Source: JBEHWX01 sp048498995 | GTDB lineage: Bacteria; Bacteroidota; Ignavibacteria; OLB7 | Reading direction: 5' to 3' | Length of the DNA: 40,376 nt | NCBI GenBank assembly: GCA_048498995.1 | Contig: JBEHWX010000053.1 | Span: forward strand, 1 to 40,376 | Shown: positions 1 through 11,483 of the stretch, in pieces | How the letters are laid out: each line of letters starts with the position of its first letter | How positions within the stretch are numbered: position 1 is the first letter of the stretch | Translations under genes and position numbers: made by a program | The notes under the pieces: generated by a model | Told to the model about the DNA's origin: nothing | Databases searched by the model: none | What the model saw: the letters and a program-made list of their open reading frames with translations, nothing else

Positions 1-339
1 CCACGCTCCCCCCCGGGCCGTTCCGATTATTCCGCCTGAGTACCGCACGGGTTACCGCACGGGTTACCGAACGGGTTGCCGCGCGGAGTACCGCATCTTC
101 TCCGAATCGCTCCGCAGGCGCCGCGATCGACCGCGAGCCGGCGCCGTGCCGATCGATCGTCGCGGCTCCGGGGAGCACGTTGCGAAGACGATATTTCCAC
201 CGCCATTTCCGATTCCTCCGACAACCTCTATTTTTGTCTGCTCGCATCCGGCCGTCCTTCCGCCGACCATTCTGCCAGCGACAGCCTCAGATGATCGACA
301 GTCCAGATTCAGATAGATATAGACCTACCGGAGTTTCTC
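1..339. other. Left-edge non-coding stretch
   Basis: No convincing gene is visible before the aminotransferase. The only structure I see is a short 12-bp tandem repeat (listed separately). The last 12 bases hold the ribosome-binding site of the next gene: GGAG at 330-333, six bases before its ATG. The open frames here on both strands have no recognisable protein features and follow the repeat composition. Confidence 0.6.
41..97. repeat. 12-bp tandem repeat, about 4.7 copies
   Basis: Units starting at 41, 53, 65, 77 and 89 read roughly taccgcacgggt. The first two are identical and the others carry one to four changes. It lies 240 bp upstream of the aminotransferase. No function is evident. 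Several gene-flanking gaps in this window hold comparable 12-17-bp repeats. Confidence 0.8.
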
Positions 340-1530
340 ATGCATATCGCACAGCGTATGTCCCGTCTCGGGACCGAGACCGCGTTCGAAGTTCTCGTCA
401 AGGCTCGCAAGCTCGAGGCGCAGGGACGTGATATCGTCCATCTCGAGATCGGCGAGCCCGATTTCGATACCCCGCAGAACATCGTCGACGCGGCCAAGAA
501 CGCGCTCGATAACGGATATACGCACTACGGCCCCTCGGCCGGCCTGCCGGAGGCGCGCGAGGCGATCGCCAACTACATCGAGCGGACCCGTCCGGGGGTG
601 AACTGCTCGGCCGACGAGATCGTGATCACGCCGGGAGGCAAGCCGATCATGTTCTACGCGATGATGGCGACGATCGACGAGGGGGACGAGGTGATCTACC
701 CGAATCCCGGCTTCCCGATCTACGAGTCGGTGATCAACTTCCTCGGCGCCCGCCCGGTGGCGCTGCCGCTGCGCGAGGACAAGGAGTTCCGTTTCGACCT
801 GGCCGACCTCGAGGCGCGGATCACCAAGAAGACGCGGATGCTGATCATCAACACGCCGCAGAACCCGACCGGCGGCATCCTCACCCGCGAGGATGTCGAG
901 GGGATCTCCGAGATGGCCATCCGGAACAACCTGATCGTCCTCTCCGACGAGATCTACTCGCGCATGACCTACGACGGATTCCAGCACACCTCGATCCTGG
1001 AGTTCCCCGGGATGAAGGAGCGGACGATCATGCTCGACGGCTTCTCGAAGACCTACGCGATGACCGGCTGGCGCCTCGGCTACGGCATGATGCCGGCCTC
1101 GACCGCCTCGCTGGTGGCCAAGCTTCAGACCAACTGCACCAGCTGCACCTCCAGCTTCACGCAGGTTGCCGGCATCGAGGCGCTCAACGGCTCGCAGGAG
1201 CCGGCCGAGGAGATGATCCGCGAGTTCCGCCGCCGCCGCGACGTGATCGTCGACGGCCTGAACCAGATCCCGGGCTTCCGCTGCCACCGTCCGCAGGGCG
1301 CGTTCTACGTCTTCCCGAATATCGAGGGGACCGGCTACAGCTCGCAGCGCATGGCCGACTTCCTGCTGAACGACGCCGGGGTGGCCTGCCTGAGCGGCAC
1401 CGCGTTCGGACAGTTCGGCGAGGGATACATCCGCTTCAGCTACGCCAACTCGGTGGAGAACCTGGAGAAGGCACTCGACCGCATCAACACGGCCGTTTCG
1501 CGGATCGAAGAGGTGAAGCTCGAGCACTGA
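340..1530 (+). CDS. Pyridoxal-phosphate aminotransferase, class I/II (aspartate aminotransferase-like)
   Basis: Fold-type I PLP aminotransferase of 396 aa, the usual length. It should transfer an amino group between an amino acid (probably aspartate or similar) and 2-oxoglutarate in the cytosol. Visible landmarks are the N-terminal EIGEPDFDTP, NPTGG (about 175-179), SDEIY (about 202-206), the PLP-binding lysine K237 in GFSKTYAMTGWR, and a C-terminal YIRFSYAN whose Arg (about 365) is the usual alpha-carboxylate binder. The ATG at 340 has GGAG six bases upstream. The gene stands alone and is followed by a U-tailed terminator. Family assignment is firm; the exact substrate cannot be read from sequence because aspartate, aromatic and alanine-type enzymes share these motifs. 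Confidence 0.95.
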   Translation: MHIAQRMSRLGTETAFEVLVKARKLEAQGRDIVHLEIGEPDFDTPQNIVDAAKNALDNGYTHYGPSAGLPEAREAIANYIERTRPGVNCSADEIVITPGGKPIMFYAMMATIDEGDEVIYPNPGFPIYESVINFLGARPVALPLREDKEFRFDLADLEARITKKTRMLIINTPQNPTGGILTREDVEGISEMAIRNNLIVLSDEIYSRMTYDGFQHTSILEFPGMKERTIMLDGFSKTYAMTGWRLGYGMMPASTASLVAKLQTNCTSCTSSFTQVAGIEALNGSQEPAEEMIREFRRRRDVIVDGLNQIPGFRCHRPQGAFYVFPNIEGTGYSSQRMADFLLNDAGVACLSGTAFGQFGEGYIRFSYANSVENLEKALDRINTAVSRIEEVKLEH

Positions 1531-1616
1531 TCGGCGCTGAGAGCCGATGGTTCGAGGAGAGATCGCGTGAAGAGGGGCGCCGGCGTGGCGCGGTGACATG
1601 GGGGCAGAAAACCGAA

Positions 1617-1657
1617 GGGAGCGTATCGGCATTCGAAGCCGGTGCGCTCCCTTTTTT
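1617..1657 (+). terminator. Rho-independent terminator after the aminotransferase
   Basis: GGGAGCG (1617-1623) pairs with CGCTCCC (1645-1651). An inner CGGC/GCCG stem sits around an ATTCGAA loop, and six Ts follow (1652-1657). It lies 87 bp after the stop codon. It is the only hairpin I found in the window with a classical U-tract. Confidence 0.85.
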
Positions 1658-1732
1658 CGTGCTGCTTCTCGCGGCGAGGTCCGGCCGTCGCGTCGGCGCC
1701 CGGCTCCGCTTCCGGTACCTGCCGCGTCGGGA

Positions 1733-2176
1733 TCAGACCAGCTCGGTGCCGACCGCCTCGCGGATAATGGTTCTGAGCGTCTCGAAGCCGACCTGATCGC
1801 TGGTGACGACCAGACGGGTCGGCGCGGCGACGTCGGCGGCGCCCCGGTTGGAGAGCCGAATGGTGACGTAGGAGCGCTTGTGCATCGGCAGCTCCTCTTC
1901 CTGGAACTGCGTTATCTGTTCCCAGCGGAGGGAGCGGCCATGCTGGAAGATGTTCCGCATCCTGATCCCCTCCTCATCGACCTGCACCCAGCGGGTGGTC
2001 CAGGTCTGCCAGAACGCCACCGCGGCGATGATGATCCAGAAGGCGGTTCCGCGGTCGAGCGCCGGATCGGAGACCAGACCGAGCAGGGCGATCAGAAGGG
2101 TCATCCCCCAGACGATCAGCAGCAGCCTGTTCGGAGGAAACGTGCGCGGCTCGTTGAGTACGGCGAGGTTGACCAT
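1733..2176 (-). CDS. Small membrane protein with PH-like domain
   Basis: 147 aa. Residues about 17-58 form two closely spaced hydrophobic segments (LLLIVWGMTLLIALLGLV and AFWIIIAAVAFW). After these, a 75-residue soluble part has the look of a bacterial PH-like (YdbS/YcxB-type) domain, with WVQVDEEGIRMRNIF followed by RSLRWEQITQFQ. It is probably an inner-membrane protein with a cytoplasmic PH-like domain; its function is unknown. It lies 122 bp downstream of recQ on the same strand and may be co-transcribed. I see no clear ribosome-binding site before the ATG. The PH-like call rests on pattern only. Confidence 0.7.
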   Translation of the reverse strand: MVNLAVLNEPRTFPPNRLLLIVWGMTLLIALLGLVSDPALDRGTAFWIIIAAVAFWQTWTTRWVQVDEEGIRMRNIFQHGRSLRWEQITQFQEEELPMHKRSYVTIRLSNRGAADVAAPTRLVVTSDQVGFETLRTIIREAVGTELV

Positions 2177-2298
2177 GAGGATCGATTCGGAAAATGGAGC
2201 TGTCGGAGACGATGTGACGCGGACCGGCGCCAGGCGGGTCGGCGGGGGAAGTGCGTCCGGCGGAGTGGAGTGGACCGGGCCGGACGGCGCAAGATAGC

Positions 2299-5019
<2,721 letters not shown>

Positions 5020-5266
5020 GGATCAATGCGCCGTTAGAGGGAATGGATCGGGATTCGGACCGTGGGCCGAGAAAAAAGGTGCGGCGCGGGATTCCGTAGG
5101 CGCGGTTCCGCGCGGGCTCCATCGGGCCATCGATGCTTCGTCGTTCTGCCGCGTGGAATGCCTGCGGGGTAGCGTGCGGAGGCCGGATCTGCTCCGGAGG
5201 ACTCCGCGGTCATGCCTGTCGTCGACCTCGGAACGGAGAGAGAGGCGCGGACCCGGCGGCCACGCA

Positions 5267-5587
5267 TCAGGCGTGGCCGGACGCCCGGCCCGTGATCCGG
5301 CTGGACGCCGGCTGTCCGGAGCTCTCCTTTCGGCGCCTAATATACTGCCCCAGCTCCCTCATCATAAAGAGGTAGAGCAACCAGAGAATCCCGACATCGT
5401 CCAGCCAGCCGATCACCGGCACCACGTCCGGCACGGCGTCCATCGGCCAGATGCCGTAGAACAGGCCGAGCGCCACCGCTCCCTTCTTCGCCAGCGCGAC
5501 CTCCGGATCGGCCATGTAGGCCGGAAACGACCTGATTTTCGAGATCAGGGAGACCTTCGAGCCGAGACGTCGGACCACCTTCATCAT
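5267..5587 (-). CDS. DUF1232 (YkvA-like) membrane protein
   Basis: 106 aa from the ATG at 5587. The core DPEVALAKKGAVALGLFYGI followed by WPMDAVPDVVPVIGWLDDVG is the DUF1232/YkvA signature (YxxxPxDxxPD...GxxDD), flanked by hydrophobic stretches, so it is a small inner-membrane protein of unknown function. The open frame extends to 5719, but AGAGG ten bases before 5587 and the family's short N-terminus favour this start. It is upstream of recQ on the same strand with a 247-bp gap that holds no gene, so co-transcription is possible but unproven. Confidence 0.85.
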   Translation of the reverse strand: MMKVVRRLGSKVSLISKIRSFPAYMADPEVALAKKGAVALGLFYGIWPMDAVPDVVPVIGWLDDVGILWLLYLFMMRELGQYIRRRKESSGQPASSRITGRASGHA

Positions 5588-6055
5588 ACCTGGTTCACCT
5601 CTCTGGAATGCGGATGAGCTGAATGCGCCTGAGATCCCGCGGATGCCCTTCGCGGACCTTTCGGATGCCCTCCGGACGCCGGTCGGATGCCCGCCCGGCG
5701 CGATCGCGGCGGCGATCACCGCAGCGATCCCCCCTTCCTGGCCGGCCGCCGCCGTCGATCTTCGTTGCCGTCATGATCGGCCGTTATTGCTGATCGTGAA
5801 CGACATCAGGCGCATCCGCATAGAGGACGCCGTGGGGGGAGCGCTATTGCGTGCGCGAATCGTGGAAATCAGGCGGCGTTGCGGATATCCGGAGCGCCGG
5901 CTCCCGAGAAATTGCCGGAGGAGCCCGGTCGGTGCCCTGGTGGCGCGCCGGAGTGATCGTCGGTGGTATCACCGGTAGGATCATCGGGCGATTTGCGGCT
6001 ATCCCGTCGCCGCCGTATCTTATCCCCAGTTGTAGTATTAATCATGTGAATTACT
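5588..6055. other. Divergent intergenic region (DUF1232 / recJ)
   Basis: 468 bp between the divergent DUF1232 and recJ starts. From 5640 it holds a degenerate 22-bp repeat, with cggatgccc at 5640, 5662 and 5684. No protein-like reading frame or RNA gene is recognisable. Promoters for both flanking genes should lie here, but I cannot place them securely. Confidence 0.5.
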
Positions 6056-7795
6056 TTGAAATACCGTTGGATCATTTCAAACGGATCAGATGACAACACC
6101 GTACACAAGCTAGCGCAGTCCATCAATGTCTCGCCGACCATCGCCAAGATTCTGGCGGCGCGCGGCGTGATAACGTTCGAGCAGGCCAAGCAGTTCTTTC
6201 GCCCGAGTCTCGCGGATCTTCACGATCCGTTTCTCATGGACGGGATGGAAAAGGCTGTCGAGCGCGCGATGGCGGCTATCGAGAAAGGGGAGAAGATTGC
6301 CGTATATGGTGATTACGACGTGGATGGCACGAACTCGGCCGCAATGCTCTATCTCTATCTCAGAGAGCTCGGAGCCAACGCCGACTTCTACATCCCGGAC
6401 CGGTTCACCGAAGGATATGGCATCTCGACCATCGGCATCGATCGGCTAGCAGGTCAAGGAGTAAGTCTGATCATCACCGTCGACTGCGGCATCACCGCGG
6501 TCGAACAGGTGCGTTATGCCAACGCCAAGAGCGTTGACATGATCATTTGCGACCATCACGAGGCCGCCAGCGAGATTCCGCCAGCGTACGCCGTGCTCGA
6601 TCCGATCAAGCCCGGCTGCTCCTACCCGTTCAAATCGTTGTCCGGGTGCGGTGTCGGATTCAAGCTGATGCAGGGAATCGCGATCCGTCGGGGAAATCCC
6701 GATTCGGTCTATCCCTACCTCGACTTCGTCGCGATTGCCGCCGCCGCCGACATCGTTCCGATCATGGGGGAGAACCGCTCGCTCGTCTCGCACGGGCTCA
6801 GGCGCCTGAACGACTCTCCGCGCCCCGGCATCCGGGGTCTGCTGGAGTGCGCCGGCATGCGCCGCGGCATCCTCGGCACATCTCAGATCGTCTTCGGCAT
6901 CGCTCCGCGCATCAACGCCGCCGGCCGCCTCGGGGATGCCCGTCGCGCCGTCGAGATGCTGATCGAGGAGGATGAGGTGCGCGCCTTCCAGCGCGCCCAG
7001 GAGCTGGAAAGCGACAACCGGAGCCGACGGACGATCGATGAGGAGACGTTCAACGAGGCGCAGGCTTACGCCGAGCGGATGATCGCCGAGGGGAACTGCC
7101 GCTCGCTGGTGATCCACAATCCGGACTGGCATCCGGGGGTGATCGGCATCGTCGCCTCCCGCCTGGTGGAGAAGTACTATCTGCCGACGGTGCTGCTGAC
7201 CTCGGTGGATGGCATGGCCAAGGGCTCGGCCCGGTCGATCGCCGGGTTCGACATCCACAACGCGCTGCGCCACTGCGAGGGGCATATCGAGCAGTTCGGC
7301 GGCCACAAATACGCCGCCGGCCTTTCGATCCGGGAGGGGAACATCGATCAGTTCCGCCGGATGCTCAACGAGTTCGCCTACCGGGAGATCACCGAGGAGA
7401 TGCTGATCCCGCAGCTGAACATCGATGCCGAGGTGTCGCTCGAGGAGATCACGCCCCGGTTCTTCCACGTTCTGAAGCAGTTCGCGCCGTTCGGTCCGGG
7501 AAATGCCCGTCCGCTCTTCGTGGCGCGGGGCACCGAGATCGCCGGGTATCCGAAGGTGGTCGGCAAGGACCATCTGAAGTTCCGGGTCAGGTGCGGCTCC
7601 GGATATATCGAGGCGATCGCCTTCGGCATGGGCTCCCGTCTGGGGGAGCTGGCCGCGCGCGACCGCTACGATCTGGTGTTCAACGTGGAGGAGAACGAAT
7701 ATCGCGGCAGCGTGACCCAGCAGCTCCGGATCCACGATTTCCGCACCGTCGATGCCAAGGAGCAGACCATCCCTTTGAGCTCCTGCGCGGCCTGA
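6056..7795 (+). CDS. recJ: Single-stranded-DNA-specific exonuclease RecJ
   Basis: 579 aa, full length for RecJ, a 5'-3' ssDNA exonuclease of DHH-family fold acting in recombination and mismatch repair. It has motif I GDYDVDG (85-91), TVDCG (about 141-145), DHHEAAS (166-172), a DHHA1 signature GGHKYAAG (about 415-422) and a C-terminal OB-like region. The start is a TTG: an in-frame TGA lies nine bases upstream (6047-6049), so no earlier start is possible, and KYRW matches the usual RecJ N-terminus. No Shine-Dalgarno is visible, so initiation may be weak or near-leaderless. In motif I, the Thr usually following DG-T is Asn here (DGTNSAAML), a mild change. Confidence 0.96.
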   Translation: MKYRWIISNGSDDNTVHKLAQSINVSPTIAKILAARGVITFEQAKQFFRPSLADLHDPFLMDGMEKAVERAMAAIEKGEKIAVYGDYDVDGTNSAAMLYLYLRELGANADFYIPDRFTEGYGISTIGIDRLAGQGVSLIITVDCGITAVEQVRYANAKSVDMIICDHHEAASEIPPAYAVLDPIKPGCSYPFKSLSGCGVGFKLMQGIAIRRGNPDSVYPYLDFVAIAAAADIVPIMGENRSLVSHGLRRLNDSPRPGIRGLLECAGMRRGILGTSQIVFGIAPRINAAGRLGDARRAVEMLIEEDEVRAFQRAQELESDNRSRRTIDEETFNEAQAYAERMIAEGNCRSLVIHNPDWHPGVIGIVASRLVEKYYLPTVLLTSVDGMAKGSARSIAGFDIHNALRHCEGHIEQFGGHKYAAGLSIREGNIDQFRRMLNEFAYREITEEMLIPQLNIDAEVSLEEITPRFFHVLKQFAPFGPGNARPLFVARGTEIAGYPKVVGKDHLKFRVRCGSGYIEAIAFGMGSRLGELAARDRYDLVFNVEENEYRGSVTQQLRIHDFRTVDAKEQTIPLSSCAA

Positions 7796-7879
7796 GCCAG
7801 GGTCGCGCGTAGCCCCCGACATCGGCGGCATGCGGTCACGCGCCGGGTGGCGCCAGCGGGTCACCGCGAGAATGAAGAT

Positions 7880-7919
7880 GCGCCCCCACGCGGCTGCCTC
7901 CCGGCCGCGTGGGGGCGCA
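7880..7919 (+). terminator. Perfect 16-bp hairpin between recJ and yebC
   Basis: The arms at 7880-7895 and 7904-7919 (tgcgcccccacgcggc and its exact complement) enclose an 8-nt loop. There is no T-tract. The hairpin sits 85 bp after recJ and 56 bp before the yebC start. It is probably a terminator for recJ, though a yebC leader structure is possible. Confidence 0.65.
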
Positions 7920-7974
7920 CCGGTTCAACAGACGAGTACCGTATCGCATCAACCGAAGAACTGAGCAGGAAACG

Positions 7975-8727
7975 ATGGCTGGTCATAGCAAATGGGCGAA
8001 CATCAAGCATCGCAAGGGTGCCGTCGACGCCAAGCGCGGCAAGATCTTCACCAAGATCGCCAAGGAGATGACCGTGGCGGCAAGGCTCGGCGGCGGTGAT
8101 CCGTCGAGCAATCCCCGCCTTCGCCTCGCCGTCGAGAAGGCGCGCGACGTGAACATGCCGAACGACAACATCAAGCGCGCGATTCAGAAGGGAACCGGCG
8201 AGATCGAGGGGATGCAGCTGGAGGAGATGATGTTCGAGGGATACGGTCCCGGCGGCATCGGCGTGCTGATCGAGTGCGTCTCGGACAACCGGAACCGCAC
8301 CGTGGCCGATCTCCGGAAAGTGCTCTCGCGCAACGGCGGCTCGATGGCCGAGGCCGGCGCCGTTGCCTGGAACTTCACCCGGAAAACCGTGATCTCCGTG
8401 GCCCGCGCCGAGCGGAGCGAGGAGGATGTGCTCGATGCCGTGCTCGACGCCGGCGCCGAGGATGTCAAGCCCACCGACGAGACCTACGATGTCTACGCGC
8501 CGATCGACCGCTTCGAGCCGGTCCGCTCGGCGCTCGAGGGAGCCGGGTTCAAGGTGACCGAGGCGAACCTCGAATATGTCGGCAATCAGCTGATGTCGCT
8601 CGAGGGGGCCGATGCCTCCGCCGCGCTCCGCCTGCTCGACGCGCTCGACGATCTCGACGATGTGCAGGAGGTCTACTCCAACCTCGAGATCGACGACGAG
8701 GAGCTCGCCAGGCTCGAAGGAGCCTGA
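7975..8727 (+). CDS. yebC: YebC/PmpR/TACO1 family protein
   Basis: 250 aa, typical length. It starts with the invariant MAGHSKWANIKHRKGAVDAK and carries NPRLRLAVEKARDVNMPNDN and YGPGGIGVLIECVSDNRNRT, hallmarks of the family. Members were described as transcriptional regulators; recent work on the family points to a ribosome-associated role easing translation of proline-rich stretches. That would suit this genome's proline-rich anti-sigma linkers, but this is inference. The open frame extends to 7909, but AGGAAA just upstream of 7975 and the conserved N-terminus fix the start. The protein ends normally (EVYSNLEIDDEEL), so the following repeat is not a lost tail. Confidence 0.95.
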   Translation: MAGHSKWANIKHRKGAVDAKRGKIFTKIAKEMTVAARLGGGDPSSNPRLRLAVEKARDVNMPNDNIKRAIQKGTGEIEGMQLEEMMFEGYGPGGIGVLIECVSDNRNRTVADLRKVLSRNGGSMAEAGAVAWNFTRKTVISVARAERSEEDVLDAVLDAGAEDVKPTDETYDVYAPIDRFEPVRSALEGAGFKVTEANLEYVGNQLMSLEGADASAALRLLDALDDLDDVQEVYSNLEIDDEELARLEGA

Positions 8728-8785
8728 CGCCCCGGCGGACACCCCGGCGGACGCCCCGGCGGCATCCGCGGCGGATGCCGCGGTG
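8726..8785. repeat. 12-bp tandem repeat, five copies, starting on the yebC stop codon
   Basis: Units at 8726, 8738, 8750, 8762 and 8774 follow gacgccccggcg. The first and third are identical and the last two are diverged. The rest of the gap to 9050 holds nothing recognisable. Because it overlaps the yebC stop, gain or loss of units would not alter the yebC product. Confidence 0.8.
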
Positions 8786-9050
8786 CATGTCGATCGGATG
8801 GTGGAATGTGCGAGCACCGGCATCCCCGATGCCGGCATCGTGTCGACGCCGGTGTTTGGCATCCTCGCCTACCGTATCTTCCCCCTCCGGAACAGAATAC
8901 CGTCGCCCCGTGGCGCCGGGAAACTTCGACGACGGCTCCCGCCCGATACGGGCCTCTCTTCGATACCTCGCTTCCGTTCATGGATATCCGCTCCGCGCCG
9001 GCGCTTCCACGGCTCGCGGAGACATTTCGATCTTCAACGCCCCAGCTGCC

Positions 9051-11276
9051 ATGAAAGCGACGTTGAGACAGCTTCTGGTTGTTGCGCTCCTTTCGATCGC
9101 CTCCCTCTGCCCGGCACGCGCGCAGAGCTGGCGGATCCATGCCGGCGCGAACCTCGCCGCCTGCGTCGTCGGCAATCAGACCTTTCTGACCGGCGGGGCC
9201 TACGGCCGCATCGTCCGCAGCGATGATGGCGGCGTCTCCTGGCGCCTCCAGGAATCCGGCACCCGCCGCTCGATCAACGCCATCTCCTTCATCGATTCCG
9301 TGCATGGCCTGGCCGTCTGCGACGGCGGACTCACGCTCCGGACCGATGACGGCGGCTCCCACTGGAATCCCGTTCCCTCCCCCGTTACCGGCGCCCTTCT
9401 CGACGTGCAGATGATCTCCCGCGACGTGGCGCTCGCCTGCGGCGAGGAGGCGACGATCCTCCGCACCCAGAACGGCGGACGGACCTGGCAGCGGATCTCA
9501 CAGTTCCCCGGCGACGGCGCCTACTACAGCCTCTGCTGGCTCGGCAACGGCATCGGGGTGGCCGTCGGCGATTCCGGACGGATTTTCAGGACCAGCGATG
9601 GCGGCGATGTCTGGACGCGGGTCATCAGCGGCCTCGACGCCCGCCTGCACAAGGTCCGGTTCAACGACGCGACGCACGGCGTCATCGTCGGCAACGAGGG
9701 GGTGACGCTCGTCTCCTCCGACGGCGGCCGGACCTGGGGAGCGGTGATGCAGGACCCGACCGCGTTCTTCATCCGCTCGGTGGCCTGGGCCGATCAATGG
9801 CGCGTGGTCGCCGTGGGATATTCGATTGCCGGCACCGGCATCCTCGAGTCGACCAACGGCGGCGGCAACTGGAGCAATCAGGGGCAGTTCGGGCTCGGCC
9901 CGGACGTGGCGATCTACGACGTCGCCTTCGGACAGGATGGAAAGGGGATCGCCGTCGGCGGCGAAAGCTCGATCCTCCGGACCACCGATTACGGCCAGAC
10001 TTGGCAGATCGCCTCCTACGTCTCGATCTCCGAGGATGGCGATCCCCGGTACTTCTCCGATGTCAAGTTCCGCGATCGACTCAACGGCGCCTTCATCGAC
10101 GGCAAGGGGCGTATCTATCGCACCAGCGACGGCGGAGGATCGTGGCGGTTCACCGATCTGCCGGGGACGCCGGCGGTCTCGTCGTTCGCCTTCACCGGGA
10201 AGGACTCGATTCTGGTGGCGCTCTACGGCTCCGGCCTCATGCAGAGCACCGACGGCGGGGAGACCTTCTCCCAGGCGCCGTTCGTGACCACGCCGCAGCG
10301 CAAAGGATATCTGTTCGCGGGTCTCCAGATGACCACCCCTCGGATCGGCTATCTCGGTGCCGGGGGGATCGATTCGGTGATCTGGCGGACCACCGACGCC
10401 GGGGCCACCTGGCGCGGATCGACCATCGACACCGGGCTCTTCTCCACCGGCTCCTTCATCTTCTCGAGTCCCGACACCGGCTTCACGGTCGTCACCGCGG
10501 TGACGCCGAAGGGGGCCACGCCCCTGACCCGTGCCTACCGGACGGTGGATGGCGGAACGAACTGGAGTCGGATCACGATGCCGGTGGATACCGGGCTGTC
10601 GGTGCTGGCGCTGCGCAACGGCGCGCTCGGCTTCGCCGGTGGTGGCGGCTATATCTATCGGACGGAGGATGGCGGCAGGAACTGGAGCAAGGTGTGGGGG
10701 GAGGCCGGCAAGTACGTCTGGAACATCGTGATGGTCAATGACACGTTCGGCGTCGCCTCCGGGTATCAGTACCTGCTGCTGGTGACCACCGACGCCGGTC
10801 GGAGCTGGCATCGGGTCGATATCTGGGAAGGGGCCTCGTACGACGTGCAGGGATGGTTCGCCGGGCTGGCCGCCCCCGATCGGCAGACGGTGATCGGCGT
10901 CGGCAGGGGGGCCGTGGTGGCGTTCGACATCACCGCCGGCACGAACGTGGCCTCGGTGGAGACCTTCCGGCCGGACCTCGGAAGCATCGGCGCGGCGCCC
11001 GAACACGTCATGCTCCATGCCTACCCGAATCCCTGGCGTGACGGCCCTCTGACGATCGAGATCCCGGACGCCGGCGGGGCGACTCCGGTCCGGGTGGAGC
11101 TGCACGATCTGCTCGGCCGTCGGGTGGCCGATATCGAGGCGGACGTGGCTCGGCGGAGCGACGGCTCGATGGCTCTCTCCATTCCGCGCGAGCGGATCCC
11201 GGGAGAGGGAGTCTACCTGATCCGGGTGATCGCCGGCGACAGAACCGGCGCCGAGCGGGTGATCGTGACCCGCTGA
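9051..11276 (+). CDS. Secreted BNR/YCF48-like propeller protein with T9SS sorting domain
   Basis: 741 aa from the ATG at 9051, which begins a clear signal peptide (charged start, VVALLSIASLC, cleavage near ARAQ-S). The frame is open upstream but has no protein character there. The body carries thirteen [ST]-x-x-[GAY]-G-x-x-[WF] turns (for example SDDGGVSW, TSDGGDVW, TEDGGRNW), the pattern of BNR/YCF48-like beta-propellers, so one large or two stacked propellers. The last 85 residues (LHAYPNPW, LHDLLGRRV, GEGVYLIRV) form a type A T9SS C-terminal sorting domain. Predicted route: Sec export, then T9SS to the surface with removal of the tail. Ligand and role are unknown. Confidence 0.9.
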   Translation: MKATLRQLLVVALLSIASLCPARAQSWRIHAGANLAACVVGNQTFLTGGAYGRIVRSDDGGVSWRLQESGTRRSINAISFIDSVHGLAVCDGGLTLRTDDGGSHWNPVPSPVTGALLDVQMISRDVALACGEEATILRTQNGGRTWQRISQFPGDGAYYSLCWLGNGIGVAVGDSGRIFRTSDGGDVWTRVISGLDARLHKVRFNDATHGVIVGNEGVTLVSSDGGRTWGAVMQDPTAFFIRSVAWADQWRVVAVGYSIAGTGILESTNGGGNWSNQGQFGLGPDVAIYDVAFGQDGKGIAVGGESSILRTTDYGQTWQIASYVSISEDGDPRYFSDVKFRDRLNGAFIDGKGRIYRTSDGGGSWRFTDLPGTPAVSSFAFTGKDSILVALYGSGLMQSTDGGETFSQAPFVTTPQRKGYLFAGLQMTTPRIGYLGAGGIDSVIWRTTDAGATWRGSTIDTGLFSTGSFIFSSPDTGFTVVTAVTPKGATPLTRAYRTVDGGTNWSRITMPVDTGLSVLALRNGALGFAGGGGYIYRTEDGGRNWSKVWGEAGKYVWNIVMVNDTFGVASGYQYLLLVTTDAGRSWHRVDIWEGASYDVQGWFAGLAAPDRQTVIGVGRGAVVAFDITAGTNVASVETFRPDLGSIGAAPEHVMLHAYPNPWRDGPLTIEIPDAGGATPVRVELHDLLGRRVADIEADVARRSDGSMALSIPRERIPGEGVYLIRVIAGDRTGAERVIVTR

Positions 11277-11328
11277 CGATGCGGGCGCGACGGCCCCTCG
11301 GCGACGAGCGGCCGACTCGGGAAATCTT

Positions 11329-11374
11329 CAACGGCACGCAATCGACGGCCTCGGGCCTCGGCGGCGTGCCGTTG
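11329..11374 (+). terminator. Hairpin after the propeller gene
   Basis: CAACGGCACGC (11329-11339) and GCGTGCCGTTG (11364-11374) pair perfectly over 11 bp around a 24-nt loop with its own GC-rich pairing. TCCGTTTC follows rather than a full T-tract. It lies 53 bp after the propeller stop and ahead of the first sigma gene. Confidence 0.65.
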
Positions 11375-11432
11375 TCCGTTTCAGGGAAGGGGGGATGACG
11401 TAGCCTCGGAAGATGTCGTGAGAGCCGGAGGT

Positions 11433-11440
11433 TACATTCG
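11433..11440 (+). promoter_or_regulatory. Candidate -10 element of the first sigma gene
   Basis: TACATTCG fits the KAnnTTSS octamer seen at other starts in this window and resembles the Bacteroidota -7 element TAnnTTTG. It lies 43 bp before the TTG at 11484. If correct, it excludes the GTG at 11418 as translation start. Confidence 0.35.
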
Positions 11441-11483
11441 AAACGCACCGCGTCTTACCGACACAGCGAACTACGGAGCCGGC

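Noticed and set aside
8612..9226. Frame continuing past yebC with a DAPADTPADAPAAS tail, suggesting a frameshifted extension
   Set aside because: YebC ends at its normal family length and C-terminus; the Ala/Pro tail is the 12-bp repeat read in another frame.
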